Part shown: in pieces, positions 1 through 9,153 of the stretch
How the letters are laid out: every line of letters starts with the position of its first letter
Numbering within the stretch: the first letter of the stretch is position 1
Assembly (NCBI RefSeq): GCF_003432115.1
Contig: NZ_QWDC01000001.1
Coordinates: forward strand, 434,001-498,000
Length of the DNA: 64,000 nucleotides
Direction of reading: 5' to 3'
Source of the DNA: Mucilaginibacter conchicola
Lineage (GTDB): Bacteria > Bacteroidota > Bacteroidia > Sphingobacteriales > Sphingobacteriaceae
Notes under the pieces: model-generated
What the model was told of the DNA's origin: nothing
What the model saw: only the letters and a program-made list of their open reading frames with translations
The model's database searches: none
Translations under genes and position numbers: made by a program

Positions 1-420
1 CTGGAAGTAGAGCTCATCCCGCAGGGAACATTAGCTACCCGTTGCATGGCGGCAGGCTACGGTATGCCCGCAATTTTCACCCCTGCTGGTATCGGCACAG
101 AGGTAGCAGAAGGCAAAGAGATCCGCAATTTTAATGGTAAAGATTACCTGATGGAAATGGCCTTTGATGCCGATTTTGCCATTGTAAAAGCTTGGAAGGG
201 TGATAGCATGGGCAATCTGGTTTACCGGTCAACCGCCCGCAATTTTAACCCTGTAATGGCCATGGCCGGTAAAGTAACCATAGCCGAAGTTGAGGAATTG
301 GTAGAGCCCGGCGAACTGGATCCTGATCATATCCATACACCAGGTATTTATGTGCACCGCATATTTAAAGGTGAGAACTACGAGAAGAGGATAGAGCAGA
401 GGACGGTAAGGAAACAATAA
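1..420 (+). CDS. scoA: 3-oxoacid CoA-transferase subunit A, C-terminal part (cut by window start)
   Basis: The reading frame is open from base 1 to the TAA at 418-420 and encodes the last 139 residues of a CoA-transferase family I alpha subunit; full members are about 230 residues, so roughly 90 N-terminal residues lie outside the window. The stretch GMPAIFTPAGIGTEVAEGKE and the later NFNPVMAMAGK are typical of the succinyl-CoA:3-ketoacid transferase A chain. The family moves CoA between succinate or acetate and acetoacetate in ketone-body or branched-chain acid breakdown. The B chain follows after a 130-base gap holding an inverted repeat, and the two chains would form a cytoplasmic heteromer. 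The exact CoA donor cannot be read from sequence. Confidence 0.9.
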   Translation: MEVELIPQGTLATRCMAAGYGMPAIFTPAGIGTEVAEGKEIRNFNGKDYLMEMAFDADFAIVKAWKGDSMGNLVYRSTARNFNPVMAMAGKVTIAEVEELVEPGELDPDHIHTPGIYVHRIFKGENYEKRIEQRTVRKQ

Positions 421-424
421 TTAT

Positions 425-517
425 GTCATTGCGAGGAGCGTAGCGACGCGGCAATCTCCTCGCTTTTATCTGCATGCGACGAGATTGCCACTCCGCCAGT
501 TGGCGGATCGCAATGAC
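425..517. repeat. Imperfect intergenic inverted repeat between scoA and scoB
   Basis: Outer arms GTCATTGCGA and TCGCAATGAC (425-434 and 508-517) pair exactly, and inner arms GGCAATCTC / GAGATTGCC also pair, giving a long interrupted hairpin. It is GC-richer than the flanks. This looks like one of the dispersed extragenic palindromes of Bacteroidota and may form a hairpin in the scoAB transcript. It has no T-run, so a terminator is unlikely. Confidence 0.75.
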
Positions 518-550
518 ATACCTTATATAATATTATAAAACATTAAATCT

Positions 551-1207
551 ATGTTAGACAAAGAAGGCATAGCCAAACGCATAGCGAAAGAAGTAAAAGA
601 CGGTTACTATGTTAACCTGGGCATCGGCATACCTACGCTGGTGGCCAACTATATACCCGAAAATATTGATGTGGTACTGCAATCAGAGAACGGCCTGTTA
701 GGCATGGGCCCGTTTCCGTTTGAGGGCGAGGAAGACCCCGATACTATTAACGCAGGTAAGCAAACCATTACCAAATTACCCGGCTCGGCGGTTTTTGATT
801 CGGCCATGAGTTTCGGGATGATACGGGCTAAAAAGGTAAACCTCACCATCCTTGGTGCCATGGAAGTATCAGAAAACGGTGATATCGCCAACTGGAAAAT
901 CCCCGGCAAAATGGTGAAAGGTATGGGCGGCGCTATGGATCTGGTAGCCTCAGCAGAGAATATCATCGTGGCCATGCAGCACGTAAACAAAGCCGGCGAA
1001 TCAAAACTGTTACCCAACTGCACGCTGCCGCTAACCGGCGTAAACTGTGTTAAAAAGATAGTTACCGAACTGGCAGTATTGGATGTGTTGCCTGATGGTG
1101 GTTTCAAGCTATTGGAACGCGCGCCGGGTGTATCTGTTGAAGATATAAAAAAAGCCACCGCAGGTAAACTAATAGTAGACGGCGAAGTACCGGAGATGCT
1201 TGTCTGA
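551..1207 (+). CDS. scoB: 3-oxoacid CoA-transferase subunit B
   Basis: The protein has 218 residues, the usual length of the beta chain of family I CoA-transferases. The N-terminal NLGIGIPTLVANYIP is the glycine-rich CoA-binding loop, and SENGLLGMGPFP holds the catalytic glutamate that forms the glutamyl-CoA thioester in this family. It follows subunit A on the same strand, so the two probably form one enzyme. The ATG at 551 lies in an AT-rich start region with no Shine-Dalgarno sequence, as is normal in Bacteroidota. The acceptor is most likely acetoacetate, but a butyrate- or acetate-type transferase is not excluded. Confidence 0.93.
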   Translation: MLDKEGIAKRIAKEVKDGYYVNLGIGIPTLVANYIPENIDVVLQSENGLLGMGPFPFEGEEDPDTINAGKQTITKLPGSAVFDSAMSFGMIRAKKVNLTILGAMEVSENGDIANWKIPGKMVKGMGGAMDLVASAENIIVAMQHVNKAGESKLLPNCTLPLTGVNCVKKIVTELAVLDVLPDGGFKLLERAPGVSVEDIKKATAGKLIVDGEVPEMLV

Positions 1208-1217
1208 ACTGACAAAA

Positions 1218-1299
1218 TTCGTCATGCTGAATTTATTTCAGTATCCCACGGATAAGTTAACCTTCTGATGGGGTGCCGAAATAAATTCGGCATGACGAA
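1218..1299. repeat. Intergenic inverted repeat downstream of scoB
   Basis: Arms at 1218-1247 and 1270-1299 are complementary over about 30 bases. The left TTCGTCATGCTGAATTTA pairs with the right TAAATTCGGCATGACGAA, and the few differences are G-U type pairs in RNA. The 22-base loop has no gene. It is a dispersed palindrome rather than a classic terminator because no T-run follows. Confidence 0.8.
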
Positions 1300-1394
1300 C
1301 TGTGTATGTATGTGATGTTCAATTGTCAGTTTGCAGGAGTGCGAACTGCAAACTATTGACTGCAAACTTCAACAATATCCCTATATTTACCGCC

Positions 1395-2045
1395 ATGGAA
1401 CGTTTGATAGCACCTTCTGTATTATCTGCCGATTTTGCCAACTTGCAGCGCGATGTTGAAATGATAAACGCCAGCGAGGCCGGTTGGTTCCATGTGGATG
1501 TGATGGATGGCATGTTTGTGCCTAATATCTCATTTGGTTTCCCTGTTATTAAAGCCATCAAGAAATACGCGCAGAAGCCACTTGATGTGCACCTCATGAT
1601 CGTTGACCCAGATCGTTACCTTAAAGATTTTAAAGAAGCCGGTGCAGATAGCATTACGGTACATTATGAGGCTTGTCCGCATTTGCATCGTACTATCCAG
1701 GCCATTAAACAACTGGGCATTAAAGCCGCAGTAGCCGTTAACCCTGCAACCCCTGTTGCTAATTTAAAAGACATTATTGCCGATGTAGATATGGTGCTGG
1801 TAATGTCGGTTAATCCGGGCTTTGGCGGACAAAAATTCATAGAACATACTTACACCAAAGTAGCCGAAGTAAAGACCTTGGCAGCAAACGCCAACCCCAA
1901 CCTTATTATTGAGGTTGATGGGGGAGTAGATGCAAGCAATATCGCCAAACTGGTTGAGGCAGGTGCCAGCGCGCTGGTTGCCGGCAGTTCGGTATTTTCC
2001 TCGGGCGATCCGTTCTCGGCAATTTCACAGCTAAAGCACGCCTGA
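1395..2045 (+). CDS. rpe: Ribulose-phosphate 3-epimerase
   Basis: This 216-residue TIM-barrel enzyme interconverts ribulose 5-phosphate and xylulose 5-phosphate in the pentose phosphate pathway. The start IAPSVLSADFANL, the metal-binding HVDVMDGMFVPN, VHLMI with its metal histidine, VMSVNPGFGGQKF and EVDGGV (phosphate-binding end) are all present in order. The frame is open further upstream to 1302, but that extension falls in repeat-flanking DNA and matches no family member; ATG at 1395 gives the standard N-terminus. The next gene, serC, begins 188 bases downstream. Confidence 0.96.
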   Translation: MERLIAPSVLSADFANLQRDVEMINASEAGWFHVDVMDGMFVPNISFGFPVIKAIKKYAQKPLDVHLMIVDPDRYLKDFKEAGADSITVHYEACPHLHRTIQAIKQLGIKAAVAVNPATPVANLKDIIADVDMVLVMSVNPGFGGQKFIEHTYTKVAEVKTLAANANPNLIIEVDGGVDASNIAKLVEAGASALVAGSSVFSSGDPFSAISQLKHA

Positions 2046-2233
2046 TTGCCATAATTGCAATTTCTTATAGTTTTTCTCTTTTTACGTTTTAATAATTGCA
2101 ATTAATCCCGTGGTTAATTATCGATATTTTTTAAAAAAAATGTAAAAAAAGTCTATAAACTTTGTCGAATTTACTACCTTAGGCGCGTCTTAGTACAAAC
2201 TTTATAAACCAACATAACAAACAACATATAGTC

Positions 2234-3301
2234 ATGAAACACAATTTCGGTGCCGGACCCGGCATATTGCCTCAGGAAGTATTCAAACAGGCAGCTGCAG
2301 CTGTACTTGATTTCAACGGAACAGGTTTATCCTTACTGGAAATATCGCACCGTTCGCCGGAATTTGAAGAAGTACTTAATGAGGCTGTTGCGTTAGTGAA
2401 AGAATTATTCAGTGTACCAGAGGGTTATTCTGTATTGTTCTTGCAAGGTGGCGCAAGCACCCAGTTTGCAATGGCACCCAACAACCTGTTACCAGAAGGT
2501 GGCAAAGCTGCTTATTTAGATAGCGGTGTTTGGGCAAGCAAAGCTTTAAAAGAAGCCAAATTCTTTGGTAATGTTGAGGTGGTAGCATCTTCAAAAGAGA
2601 GCAACTACACTTACATCCCTAAAGATTATACTATTCCGGCTGATGCGGCTTACTTCCACATCACATCAAACAATACTATTTACGGTACGCAATTGCAGCA
2701 GTTCCCTAAATCTCCGGTTCCTTTGGTTTGCGATATGTCGTCAGATATTTTTAGCCGCGAGGTTAACGTTGCCGATTTCGGTTTGATCTACGCCGGTGCG
2801 CAGAAAAACATGGGCCCTGCAGGCGTTACTTTGGTGATAGTTAAAGATGATATCCTTGGTAAATCAGGTCGTAAGATCCCTGCTATGTACAACTACGAAG
2901 TGCAGATAGAAGGTGGCTCAATGTACAATACCCCGCCATGTTTTGCTATCTACGTATCAATGCTTACGCTGAAATGGTTAAAATCAAAAGGTGGCGTACA
3001 AGCTATCGAGAAAGACAACAACGAGAAAGCACGTGTATTATACGAAGAAATTGACCGCAACCCGCTTTTCAAAGCTGTTGCCGCAACTGAAGATCGTTCA
3101 CGTATGAACGTTTGCTTCGTTATGGAGAACGCTGAACTGGAAAAACCATTTCTTAAATACTGTGATGAAAAAGGCATTGTAGGCCTTAAAGGCCACAGAA
3201 GCGTAGGTGGTTTCCGTGCTTCAATTTACAACGCATTGCCAATTACCAGCGTTTACGTGCTGATAGATGCTATGCGCGAGTTTGCTGAGAAAAATAAATA
3301 A
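2234..3301 (+). CDS. serC: Phosphoserine aminotransferase
   Basis: This 355-residue class V PLP enzyme makes 3-phosphoserine from 3-phosphohydroxypyruvate and glutamate, the second step of serine synthesis; SerC can also act in the DXP-dependent pyridoxine pathway. The N-terminal [10 protein letters not shown], the [13 protein letters not shown] phosphate-binding region and [12 protein letters not shown] with the PLP lysine K191 are clear. It is 83 bases upstream of serA on the same strand, so the two first steps of serine synthesis are paired. The AT-rich stretch upstream (2100-2165) probably holds the promoter, but no box fits well enough to call. Confidence 0.97.
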   Translation: MKHNFGAGPGILPQEVFKQAAAAVLDFNGTGLSLLEISHRSPEFEEVLNEAVALVKELFSVPEGYSVLFLQGGASTQFAMAPNNLLPEGGKAAYLDSGVWASKALKEAKFFGNVEVVASSKESNYTYIPKDYTIPADAAYFHITSNNTIYGTQLQQFPKSPVPLVCDMSSDIFSREVNVADFGLIYAGAQKNMGPAGVTLVIVKDDILGKSGRKIPAMYNYEVQIEGGSMYNTPPCFAIYVSMLTLKWLKSKGGVQAIEKDNNEKARVLYEEIDRNPLFKAVAATEDRSRMNVCFVMENAELEKPFLKYCDEKGIVGLKGHRSVGGFRASIYNALPITSVYVLIDAMREFAEKNK

Positions 3302-3302
3302 T

Positions 3303-3361
3303 ACCCCCTAACCCCCTGAAGGGGGAATAGGATTTTGCTCCCCCTTTAGGGGGCTGGGGGG
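3303..3361. repeat. GC-rich inverted repeat between serC and serA
   Basis: The sequence CCCCCTAACCCCCTGAAGGG on the left and its near complement ending GGGGGCTGGGGGG on the right fold into a long hairpin with a short AT loop. This family of C/G-tract palindromes is common between genes in Bacteroidota. It lies inside the probable serC-serA transcript and could adjust the ratio of the two messages. Confidence 0.75.
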
Positions 3362-3384
3362 CTTAACCATTTTTATTAATTATA

Positions 3385-4335
3385 ATGATCAAAATATTAG
3401 CTAATGACGGCATCGACCCGATAGGCAAAAAAATGCTTGAGGATGCCGGTTTTGTAGTGGATACCAATAACATTCCACAGGATGAGTTACCTACGCGCTT
3501 ACAAGAGTACGATGCTATTACTGTGCGTAGTGCTACAAAAGTGCGCAAAGCATTAATTGACGTTTGCCCGGGCCTTAAACTGATAGGTCGTGGTGGTGTT
3601 GGTGTTGATAACATCGATGTTGACTACGCTAAAGAAAAAGGTATCGGCGTTTACAATACACCTGCTTCATCTTCATTATCAGTAGCAGAATTAGTATTCG
3701 GCCACCTGTTTGGTGGTGTACGTTTCTTGCAGGATAGCAACCGCAAAATGCCGGTTGATGGTGCTGCAAAATTCAACGACCTGAAAAAAGCTTATGCCAA
3801 AGGTGTTGAACTGCGTGGCAAAACTTTAGGTATCCTTGGTTTTGGCCGCATAGGCCGCGAGGTAGCTAAAATTGCTATCGGTGTGGGTATGGAAGTATTG
3901 GCTTTTGACGTATTTCCGTTTAACCCTGAGGTTGAGGTTGTTTTAGGTGGTGGCTTTGTTGCTAAAGTTGCTGTTAAAACTGCTACTAAAGAAGAGATCA
4001 TCGCTAATGCTGATTTCATTACCCTGCACACGCCATTTGTTGACAAGGCGCTTATTGCAGCTGCCGAGTTTGAGCAAATGAAAAAAGGCGTTGGTTTGGT
4101 AAACTGCTCACGCGGTGGCCTAATTGATGAGACCGATCTGATCGCTGCTTTAGATGGCGGCAAAGTTTCATTTGCTGCACTGGATGTGTTTGATAACGAA
4201 CCAACCCCTCGTCAGGATATCTTGTCTCACCCTAAGATCTCGCTTACGCCGCACATCGGTGCTGCTACTAACGAGGCACAGGAGCGCATAGGTGTTGAGC
4301 TGGCAAGTTTAATTATCCAGCATTTTAAAGGCTAA
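3385..4335 (+). CDS. serA: D-3-phosphoglycerate dehydrogenase, short form
   Basis: The 316-residue protein is a D-isomer 2-hydroxyacid dehydrogenase oxidising 3-phosphoglycerate with NAD, the first step of serine synthesis. The Rossmann motif GILGFGRIG is at 149-157, the substrate arginine in NCSRGGLIDE is R243, the glutamate is in DNEP (about 272) and the acid-base histidine in TPHIGAAT is H290. It stops after the catalytic fold and has no C-terminal ACT domain, so feedback inhibition by serine through ACT is not expected. The serC neighbour supports the serine role over other hydroxyacid dehydrogenases. A hairpin terminator follows. Confidence 0.93.
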   Translation: MIKILANDGIDPIGKKMLEDAGFVVDTNNIPQDELPTRLQEYDAITVRSATKVRKALIDVCPGLKLIGRGGVGVDNIDVDYAKEKGIGVYNTPASSSLSVAELVFGHLFGGVRFLQDSNRKMPVDGAAKFNDLKKAYAKGVELRGKTLGILGFGRIGREVAKIAIGVGMEVLAFDVFPFNPEVEVVLGGGFVAKVAVKTATKEEIIANADFITLHTPFVDKALIAAAEFEQMKKGVGLVNCSRGGLIDETDLIAALDGGKVSFAALDVFDNEPTPRQDILSHPKISLTPHIGAATNEAQERIGVELASLIIQHFKG

Positions 4336-4360
4336 TCCTTATAAACCTATAAATACTAAA

Positions 4361-4393
4361 ACGGCCCGTGCATAAGCATGGGCCGTTGTTTTT
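4361..4393. terminator. Terminator after serA, probably bidirectional
   Basis: ACGGCCCGTG / CATGGGCCGT stem with a short ATAAG loop followed by TTGTTTTTT on the plus strand. On the minus strand the stem is followed by TTTTAG, so it may also end the convergent zinc-ribbon gene, which stops at 4406. Confidence 0.85.
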
Positions 4394-4405
4394 TAAACGC
4401 GATTT

Positions 4406-5002
4406 CTATCGTTCTATATCCAAGATCCGCTCTTCGGCATCCATCTGTTTAAGGATGTCTACAGATAAAGTATCCTCTTTTGTAGAATAGTCTTTGCTTT
4501 TAAGTTTATCTATGCCGGTCGCCTGGTCGGTTTCGTAATTATTCAAATACAAAAATACTGTATCACCTTTCACGCGGCTCACCTTTGCGAGTGTGTAGGC
4601 CGAGTTTTTAAGTTTGATCTGTAGCAAATCATTCTTTTGCAGGGCAGGGATCATGCCGGTTACACGTTTATGTGTCTGCTTATCTGAAATAACAATCGCA
4701 ACTACAATTGCAGCAACTACACCAAAGCCGGAGAATGTCCATAGCGGCAGTTTGGCATCAGCTTTTACGTTATCATAAGCTATCTTGAGCGATTGCGGCA
4801 TGTTGCGATAATCTAAAACTTGCCGGCAATGTGCACAAACCGACGAGCCTGTTTTACCGATAGGGAAGAAGGGAATCCAAAAGATATGTGCCCATTTTTG
4901 CCACACGCTTATCTGTATGCTGTTAGGGGTATTGCAATTAGGGCAGGGTTCTGTAACAAATTCGTGTTTGATGGCTTTGGCCCGTGTACCATAGATGATC
5001 AT
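4406..5002 (-). CDS. Zinc-ribbon membrane protein of unknown function
   Basis: This 198-residue protein has an N-terminal zinc ribbon with two knuckles, CPNC at 20-23 and CAHC at 56-59, separated by an aromatic stretch (QKWAHIFWIPFFPIGK) that may lie in or on the membrane. A single transmembrane helix follows at about 108-124 (GVVAAIVVAIVIS), then a roughly 70-residue charged domain that probably faces the outside. The layout resembles other zinc_ribbon_15-type small membrane proteins. It stands alone between a convergent terminator and an empty region. The function is not known. Confidence 0.8.
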   Translation of the reverse strand: MIIYGTRAKAIKHEFVTEPCPNCNTPNSIQISVWQKWAHIFWIPFFPIGKTGSSVCAHCRQVLDYRNMPQSLKIAYDNVKADAKLPLWTFSGFGVVAAIVVAIVISDKQTHKRVTGMIPALQKNDLLQIKLKNSAYTLAKVSRVKGDTVFLYLNNYETDQATGIDKLKSKDYSTKEDTLSVDILKQMDAEERILDIER

Positions 5003-5093
5003 GAGTGTTTGTGATTGTTTAGTGGCGGTTAAAATAGCGAAATATCTTTAGGGTTAAAAATATTGCGCTAATTAAGTAATAAGTTGTCAATCT

Positions 5094-5139
5094 GAGCCTG
5101 TCTAACACCTGTGCAGGCGGCAAATGATTTTACAGGCTC
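5094..5139. repeat. Short inverted repeat in the 5003-5201 gap
   Basis: GAGCCTGT at 5094-5101 pairs with ACAGGCTC at 5132-5139 around a 30-base centre holding a smaller palindrome (CCTGTGCAGG). It resembles other extragenic palindromes in this window. The rest of the gap shows no gene. Confidence 0.5.
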
Positions 5140-5201
5140 GCCATGAAAAAATAAATCCTAATCGGTTTAAACTACAAATGACTATAAAAAAGATTATACG
5201 T

Positions 5202-5435
5202 TTATTGACGAAACACGTGATCGCCCTGATGAAAGCGCATTATCAAAGGGATGATTTGAATACCTTTACTTTGAATACTGAATAGAAAATTTAAGCTTAT
5301 AAATATTTCGGTAAGTTCTTTATCCAAAACGTGGTAGTCAACACTTTTTTCTGATTGCAAACCGTAAGTAGTCACAATTTCATCAATTATAAAGTTGAAC
5401 TCCCTCAGATCACTTGTCCTTAATAAAAACTTCAT
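5202..5435 (-). CDS. Small hypothetical protein (doubtful)
   Basis: A 77-residue frame (MKFLLRTSDLREFNFIIDEI...) with ordinary residue composition, starting at an ATG just downstream of a TATTTTTG box on the minus strand (5447-5454). The transcript would have almost no leader. I recognise no family. The sequence has no convincing membrane segment. It could be a small cytoplasmic protein or a remnant of a larger gene. The AT-rich setting makes a chance frame possible. Confidence 0.35.
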   Translation of the reverse strand: MKFLLRTSDLREFNFIIDEIVTTYGLQSEKSVDYHVLDKELTEIFISLNFLFSIQSKGIQIIPLIMRFHQGDHVFRQ

Positions 5436-5519
5436 GGCTTTTATAACAAAAATAAATCAGATCTTAAATTAATAAAAAGCAACTCAATATCATATTTAAT
5501 ACTTATTGACAAATACGTT

Positions 5520-5710
5520 ATTGACTGAAGTGGATACCGGCCCGGAAGCCTAATGCCTGTGCCATAGGCATCCCTTCGGGGCAGGCGTATAAACGGAAAG
5601 CCCGACCGCAGGAAACGCCCATAACATAACCACTTGTCATGGTGAGTCCGTCGAACCAGTAGCCATGCGTAAAGGTCTTCGATAAACTCAGACTGACACT
5701 TGGTATGATT
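5520..5710. repeat. Repeat-like intergenic sequence upstream of thrS
   Basis: The stretch from 5436 to 5842 has no convincing gene. Within it, 5520-5710 is GC-richer than its flanks and includes CTTGTCATGGTGAGTCCGTC followed by a run ending ATAAACTCAGACTGACA. This resembles the dispersed TGTCATG / CTGACA palindromes of Bacteroidota genomes. Two overlapping minus-strand open frames here run through repeat sequence and look like chance. Confidence 0.5.
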
Positions 5711-5758
5711 AACGCCACCAAATAGCATAATTTACACCCGCAGTATAAATAAAATCCT

Positions 5759-5766
5759 ATTTTTGC
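5759..5766 (+). promoter_or_regulatory. Candidate -7 box of the thrS-infC-rpmI-rplT operon
   Basis: TATTTTTG fits the Bacteroidota -7 consensus TAnnTTTG. No well-spaced TTTG is seen upstream. It would give a 5' leader of about 70 bases before thrS. The leader contains a small hairpin at 5775-5798 (AAGATCGC / GCGACCTT with one mismatch), which might serve as an autoregulatory operator; this part is speculative. Confidence 0.45.
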
Positions 5767-5842
5767 AACAATTGAAAAGATCGCGGTAGTATGCGACCTT
5801 GTGTTTATTTACATATTTATAAAATTTAAATCATAGTTGTAG

Positions 5843-7768
5843 ATGATTAACATTACACTTCCTGATGGTTCCGTTCGTGAGTACGATAAAGGGATCACTT
5901 CTATGCAGATAGCGCTGTCTATCTCTGAAGGTTTAGCACGTAACGTATTGGCCGCCGAAGTTAACGGCGAGGTTTGGGATGCCAGTCGCCCGATTGAAGA
6001 AGATTCAGCCGTAAAACTATTGACCTGGAATGATGCCAAAGGTAAAGCTACCTACTGGCACTCATCGGCCCACTTAATGGCCGAGGCTCTTGAGGCGCTT
6101 TATCCGGGTACAAAATTCGGTATCGGCCCGGCTATCGAGACCGGCTTTTATTACGATGTTGACTTTGGTGATATCAACTTCTCATCTGACGATTTTAAGA
6201 AGATAGAAGACAAGATGATAGAGCTTGCTAAAACCAAAAGCGATTACATTCGCAAACCGGTTAGCAAAGCTGATGCTATTGAGTACTTTACTGAAAAAGG
6301 CGACGAGTACAAGCTCGACCTGATAAAAGACCTTGCTGATGGGTCGATAACACTGTACACCCAGGGTAACTTTACCGACCTTTGCCGCGGCCCACACATC
6401 CCCAATACCGGCCATATCAAAGCCGTTAAGTTGATGAGCATGGGGGGAGCTTACTGGCGCGGTGATGAGAGCCGTAAACAGCTTACCCGCATCTATGGTG
6501 TAACTTTCCCTAAGGCAAGCGAGCTTGCAGATTATGTACACCTGATAGAAGAAGCCAAAAAGCGTGACCACCGTAAACTGGGTAAAGAGCTTGAGCTTTT
6601 TGCTTTTAGCGAAAAAGTGGGCATGGGTTTACCTTTGTGGTTACCAAAAGGTGCTGCCCTGCGCGAGCGTTTAGTTCGCTTTATGCAAAATGCGCAGGTT
6701 AAAGCAGGTTACGAGCAGGTAATTACCCCGCACATTGGTCACAAAAACCTTTACATCACTTCTGGTCACTACGAGAAATATGGTGCGGATTCATTTCAAC
6801 CGATAAAAACTCCGCAGGAAGGAGAGGAGTTCTTGCTAAAACCGATGAACTGCCCTCACCACTGTGAGATATACAAAACCAAACCGCGTTCATACAAAGA
6901 CCTACCGGTGCGTTTTGCTGAGTTTGGTACTGTGTACCGTTACGAACAAAGCGGCGAGTTGCATGGTTTAACCCGCGTACGTGGCTTTACTCAGGATGAT
7001 GCACACTTGTTTTGCCGCCCGGATCAGGTGAAGGATGAGTTCAAAAAAGTGATAGACCTGGTGTTGTACACTTTTGGTGCCTTGGGTTTTGACAACTACA
7101 CTGCGCAGATCTCATTACGCGACCCTGAAAATAAAACCAAATACATTGGTAGCGACGAAACCTGGGCATTAGCCGAAGCCGCTATTATGGAAGCTGCTGA
7201 AGAAAAAGGTTTACCAACTGTAGTTGAATATGGCGAAGCCGCTTTCTACGGCCCTAAGCTGGATTTTATGGTAAAAGATGCCCTGGGCCGCAAATGGCAA
7301 TTGGGTACCATACAGGTAGATTATAACTTGCCTGAGCGCTTTGAGCTGGAGTACACCGGCAGCGATAACCAAAAGCACCGCCCTGTGATGATACACCGTG
7401 CGCCGTTTGGTTCATTGGAGCGTTTTGTGGCGGTATTGATAGAGCACTGTGCGGGTAATTTCCCGCTGTGGTTATCGCCAGAGCAATTCACTATTTTGCC
7501 TATATCCGAAAAGTATGAGGATTATGCAAAAAAACTTTCAGATGAGTTAAAAAATTCCGATATTTGCGGGCTCATTGACTTCAGAGATGAGAAAATCGGT
7601 CGCAAAATACGCGACGCTGAAGTTAAAAAGATCCCTTACATGCTTATTGTAGGCGAAAAAGAAGCAGCCGAAGGCTTAGTTTCAGTTCGTAAACATGGTG
7701 TAGGCGATTTGGGAAGCATGAGCATTGAGGAATTTAAACAACAAATAATTAAAGAAATAACAGTATAA
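5843..7768 (+). CDS. thrS: Threonyl-tRNA synthetase
   Basis: The 641-residue protein has the full bacterial ThrRS layout: an N-terminal TGS domain (about 1-60), the editing domain with [11 protein letters not shown] near residue 75, and a class II catalytic core. The core shows [10 protein letters not shown] with the zinc cysteine, the motif 2 region [15 protein letters not shown] and the motif 3 sequence [11 protein letters not shown]. The anticodon-binding domain ends the protein. It charges tRNA-Thr in the cytoplasm. It is followed after one base by infC and then rpmI and rplT, the classic conserved translation operon. Confidence 0.98.
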   Translation: MINITLPDGSVREYDKGITSMQIALSISEGLARNVLAAEVNGEVWDASRPIEEDSAVKLLTWNDAKGKATYWHSSAHLMAEALEALYPGTKFGIGPAIETGFYYDVDFGDINFSSDDFKKIEDKMIELAKTKSDYIRKPVSKADAIEYFTEKGDEYKLDLIKDLADGSITLYTQGNFTDLCRGPHIPNTGHIKAVKLMSMGGAYWRGDESRKQLTRIYGVTFPKASELADYVHLIEEAKKRDHRKLGKELELFAFSEKVGMGLPLWLPKGAALRERLVRFMQNAQVKAGYEQVITPHIGHKNLYITSGHYEKYGADSFQPIKTPQEGEEFLLKPMNCPHHCEIYKTKPRSYKDLPVRFAEFGTVYRYEQSGELHGLTRVRGFTQDDAHLFCRPDQVKDEFKKVIDLVLYTFGALGFDNYTAQISLRDPENKTKYIGSDETWALAEAAIMEAAEEKGLPTVVEYGEAAFYGPKLDFMVKDALGRKWQLGTIQVDYNLPERFELEYTGSDNQKHRPVMIHRAPFGSLERFVAVLIEHCAGNFPLWLSPEQFTILPISEKYEDYAKKLSDELKNSDICGLIDFRDEKIGRKIRDAEVKKIPYMLIVGEKEAAEGLVSVRKHGVGDLGSMSIEEFKQQIIKEITV

Positions 7769-7769
7769 C

Positions 7770-8336
7770 TTGGCATTAAACAGACCTTTCAATAGAGGAC
7801 CAAGGCCACCTTTTAAGAAAAAAGAGGCCGAACATAATATCAACCAATTTATTAAGGCTCCAGAAGTACGTCTTGTAGGCGACAATATAGAGCAGGGTAT
7901 TTACTCGTTAAGAGATGCTTTAGCGTTAGCGCAAGAGCAGGAACTTGACCTGGTTGAGATATCTCCAAACGCCAACCCGCCTGTTTGTAAGATAACTGAT
8001 TACAATAAGTTTATCTACGAGCAGAAGAAAAAGCTGAAAGAGATAAAGAACAATGCCAAGCAAACGGTTATTAAGGAGATCCGTTTCGGACCGAACACTG
8101 ATGACCATGACTTTGATTTTAAATTGAAGCATGCTACCAAGTTTTTGGAATCGGGCGAGAAGGTAAGGGCTTACGTACACTTCAAAGGCCGTGCAATTGT
8201 TTATAAAGAACAAGGCGAGATATTATTACTTCGTTTTGCACAGGCGCTTGAAGAAGTTGGTAAAGTAGAGCAGTTACCAAAGCTTGAAGGAAAGCGAATG
8301 TTTTTAACAGTAGCACCTAAAGCAGCGAAAAAATAG
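7770..8336 (+). CDS. infC: Translation initiation factor IF-3 (TTG start)
   Basis: IF-3 binds the 30S subunit and checks the start codon. The 188-residue product has the N-domain motif [20 protein letters not shown], the lysine-rich linker and the C-domain with [20 protein letters not shown]. Translation must start at a non-ATG codon: the frame is closed by a stop at 7758-7760, the only upstream codons are CAG, TAT and AAC, and no internal ATG occurs until near the C-terminus. TTG at 7770 gives the expected N-terminus. Rare start codons are a known feature of infC and let IF-3 repress its own translation. The gene begins one base after the thrS stop. Confidence 0.97.
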   Translation: MALNRPFNRGPRPPFKKKEAEHNINQFIKAPEVRLVGDNIEQGIYSLRDALALAQEQELDLVEISPNANPPVCKITDYNKFIYEQKKKLKEIKNNAKQTVIKEIRFGPNTDDHDFDFKLKHATKFLESGEKVRAYVHFKGRAIVYKEQGEILLLRFAQALEEVGKVEQLPKLEGKRMFLTVAPKAAKK

Positions 8337-8339
8337 ATT

Positions 8340-8445
8340 TGCGGATTTCAAATGTGCAAGTGTGCAGATGAAACCCCTTAAAAAGTAAACCCGCAGGTGG
8401 AATGATTTGCACATTTGCATATCTGCACATTTGCACATTTATATA
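8340..8445. repeat. Inverted repeat in the infC-rpmI gap
   Basis: CAAATGTGCAAGTGTGCAGATG on the left is nearly complementary to the right-hand CATATCTGCACATTTGCACATTTG. The two arms enclose about 40 bases. It matches the style of the dispersed TTTGCACATTTGCA palindromes of Sphingobacteriaceae and splits the conserved translation operon. Confidence 0.7.
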
Positions 8446-8453
8446 ATAGAGTT

Positions 8454-8654
8454 ATGCCAAAAATGAAAACCAATTCCAGTGCAAAAAAGCGCTTTAAGCT
8501 TACTGGAACCGGTAAAATTGCAAGAAAAAACGCATACAAAAGCCACATCTTAACCAAGATGTCGACAAAACGTAAGCGCGCCCTTGGTCACACAAGCTTA
8601 GTTTCTGAAGCTGACATGGGTAACGTTAAACGTATGCTTTGTATCGGCAAGTAA
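8454..8654 (+). CDS. rpmI: 50S ribosomal protein L35
   Basis: The 66-residue basic protein has the L35 signature [20 protein letters not shown] and an internal run [12 protein letters not shown]. It is part of the large ribosomal subunit. An upstream ATG at 8415 is in frame, but it lies inside the inverted repeat and adds residues not found in L35; ATG at 8454 gives the standard start. It sits between infC and rplT. Confidence 0.97.
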   Translation: MPKMKTNSSAKKRFKLTGTGKIARKNAYKSHILTKMSTKRKRALGHTSLVSEADMGNVKRMLCIGK

Positions 8655-8730
8655 TTAATTAATTTTTAACCAGGTATTAGAGTCCAAAGCTTCCTGTTAA
8701 AAGGAACACTCACTACCAAAAACAAACAAC

Positions 8731-9075
8731 ATGCCACGTTCAGTTAACGCAGTAGCGTCGAGAAGACGCAGGAAAAGAATCATGAACCTCGCCAAAGGTT
8801 ATTGGGGTTCACGCAGCAAGGTTTACACTATTGCTAAAAACACAGTTGAAAAAGGTTTACAATACGCTTACCGCGACCGTAAAACCAAAAAACGCGAATT
8901 CAGAGCTCTTTGGATTCAACGTATCAACGCTGGTGCTCGTCAGCACGGTATTTCTTACTCTCAATTAATGGGTAAGTTAGCCGCTAAAGAAATTGGTTTA
9001 AACCGTAAGGTATTAGCTGATTTAGCTATGAACAATCCAGACGCTTTCAAAGCAATTGTTGACGCTGTAAAATAA
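8731..9075 (+). CDS. rplT: 50S ribosomal protein L20
   Basis: The 114-residue protein has the L20 signature: an N-terminal basic tail ([19 protein letters not shown]), [17 protein letters not shown] and [21 protein letters not shown]20 binds 23S rRNA early in assembly of the large subunit; in other bacteria it also represses its own operon by binding the message. It is the last gene of the thrS operon and is followed 24 bases later by a strong terminator. Confidence 0.98.
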   Translation: MPRSVNAVASRRRRKRIMNLAKGYWGSRSKVYTIAKNTVEKGLQYAYRDRKTKKREFRALWIQRINAGARQHGISYSQLMGKLAAKEIGLNRKVLADLAMNNPDAFKAIVDAVK

Positions 9076-9099
9076 TTTTTAGGCACAACGCATAAGAAA

Positions 9100-9124
9100 A
9101 GCCCCGAATTTCGGGGCTTTTTTG
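9100..9124 (+). terminator. Terminator after rplT
   Basis: AGCCCCGAA / TTCGGGGCT stem followed by a run of seven T residues. Confidence 0.93.
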
Positions 9125-9153
9125 TTTATCTGATTTCGATGATATCAATTTCT

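Noticed and set aside
649..1215. A long open frame of 188 codons on the minus strand opposite scoB
   Set aside because: It lies wholly antisense to a well-supported gene and has a serine/proline-rich composition typical of mirrored codons.
1302..1394. Upstream extension of rpe to an ATG at 1302
   Set aside because: It adds 31 residues not found in the family; ATG at 1395 gives the normal N-terminus.
5518..5728. Two minus-strand open frames upstream of thrS
   Set aside because: They run through repeat-like DNA, overlap each other and show no natural protein features.
5767..5842. A T-box or tRNA-like control element ahead of thrS
   Set aside because: No T-box sequence is present and the 76-base leader is too short; only one small hairpin is visible.
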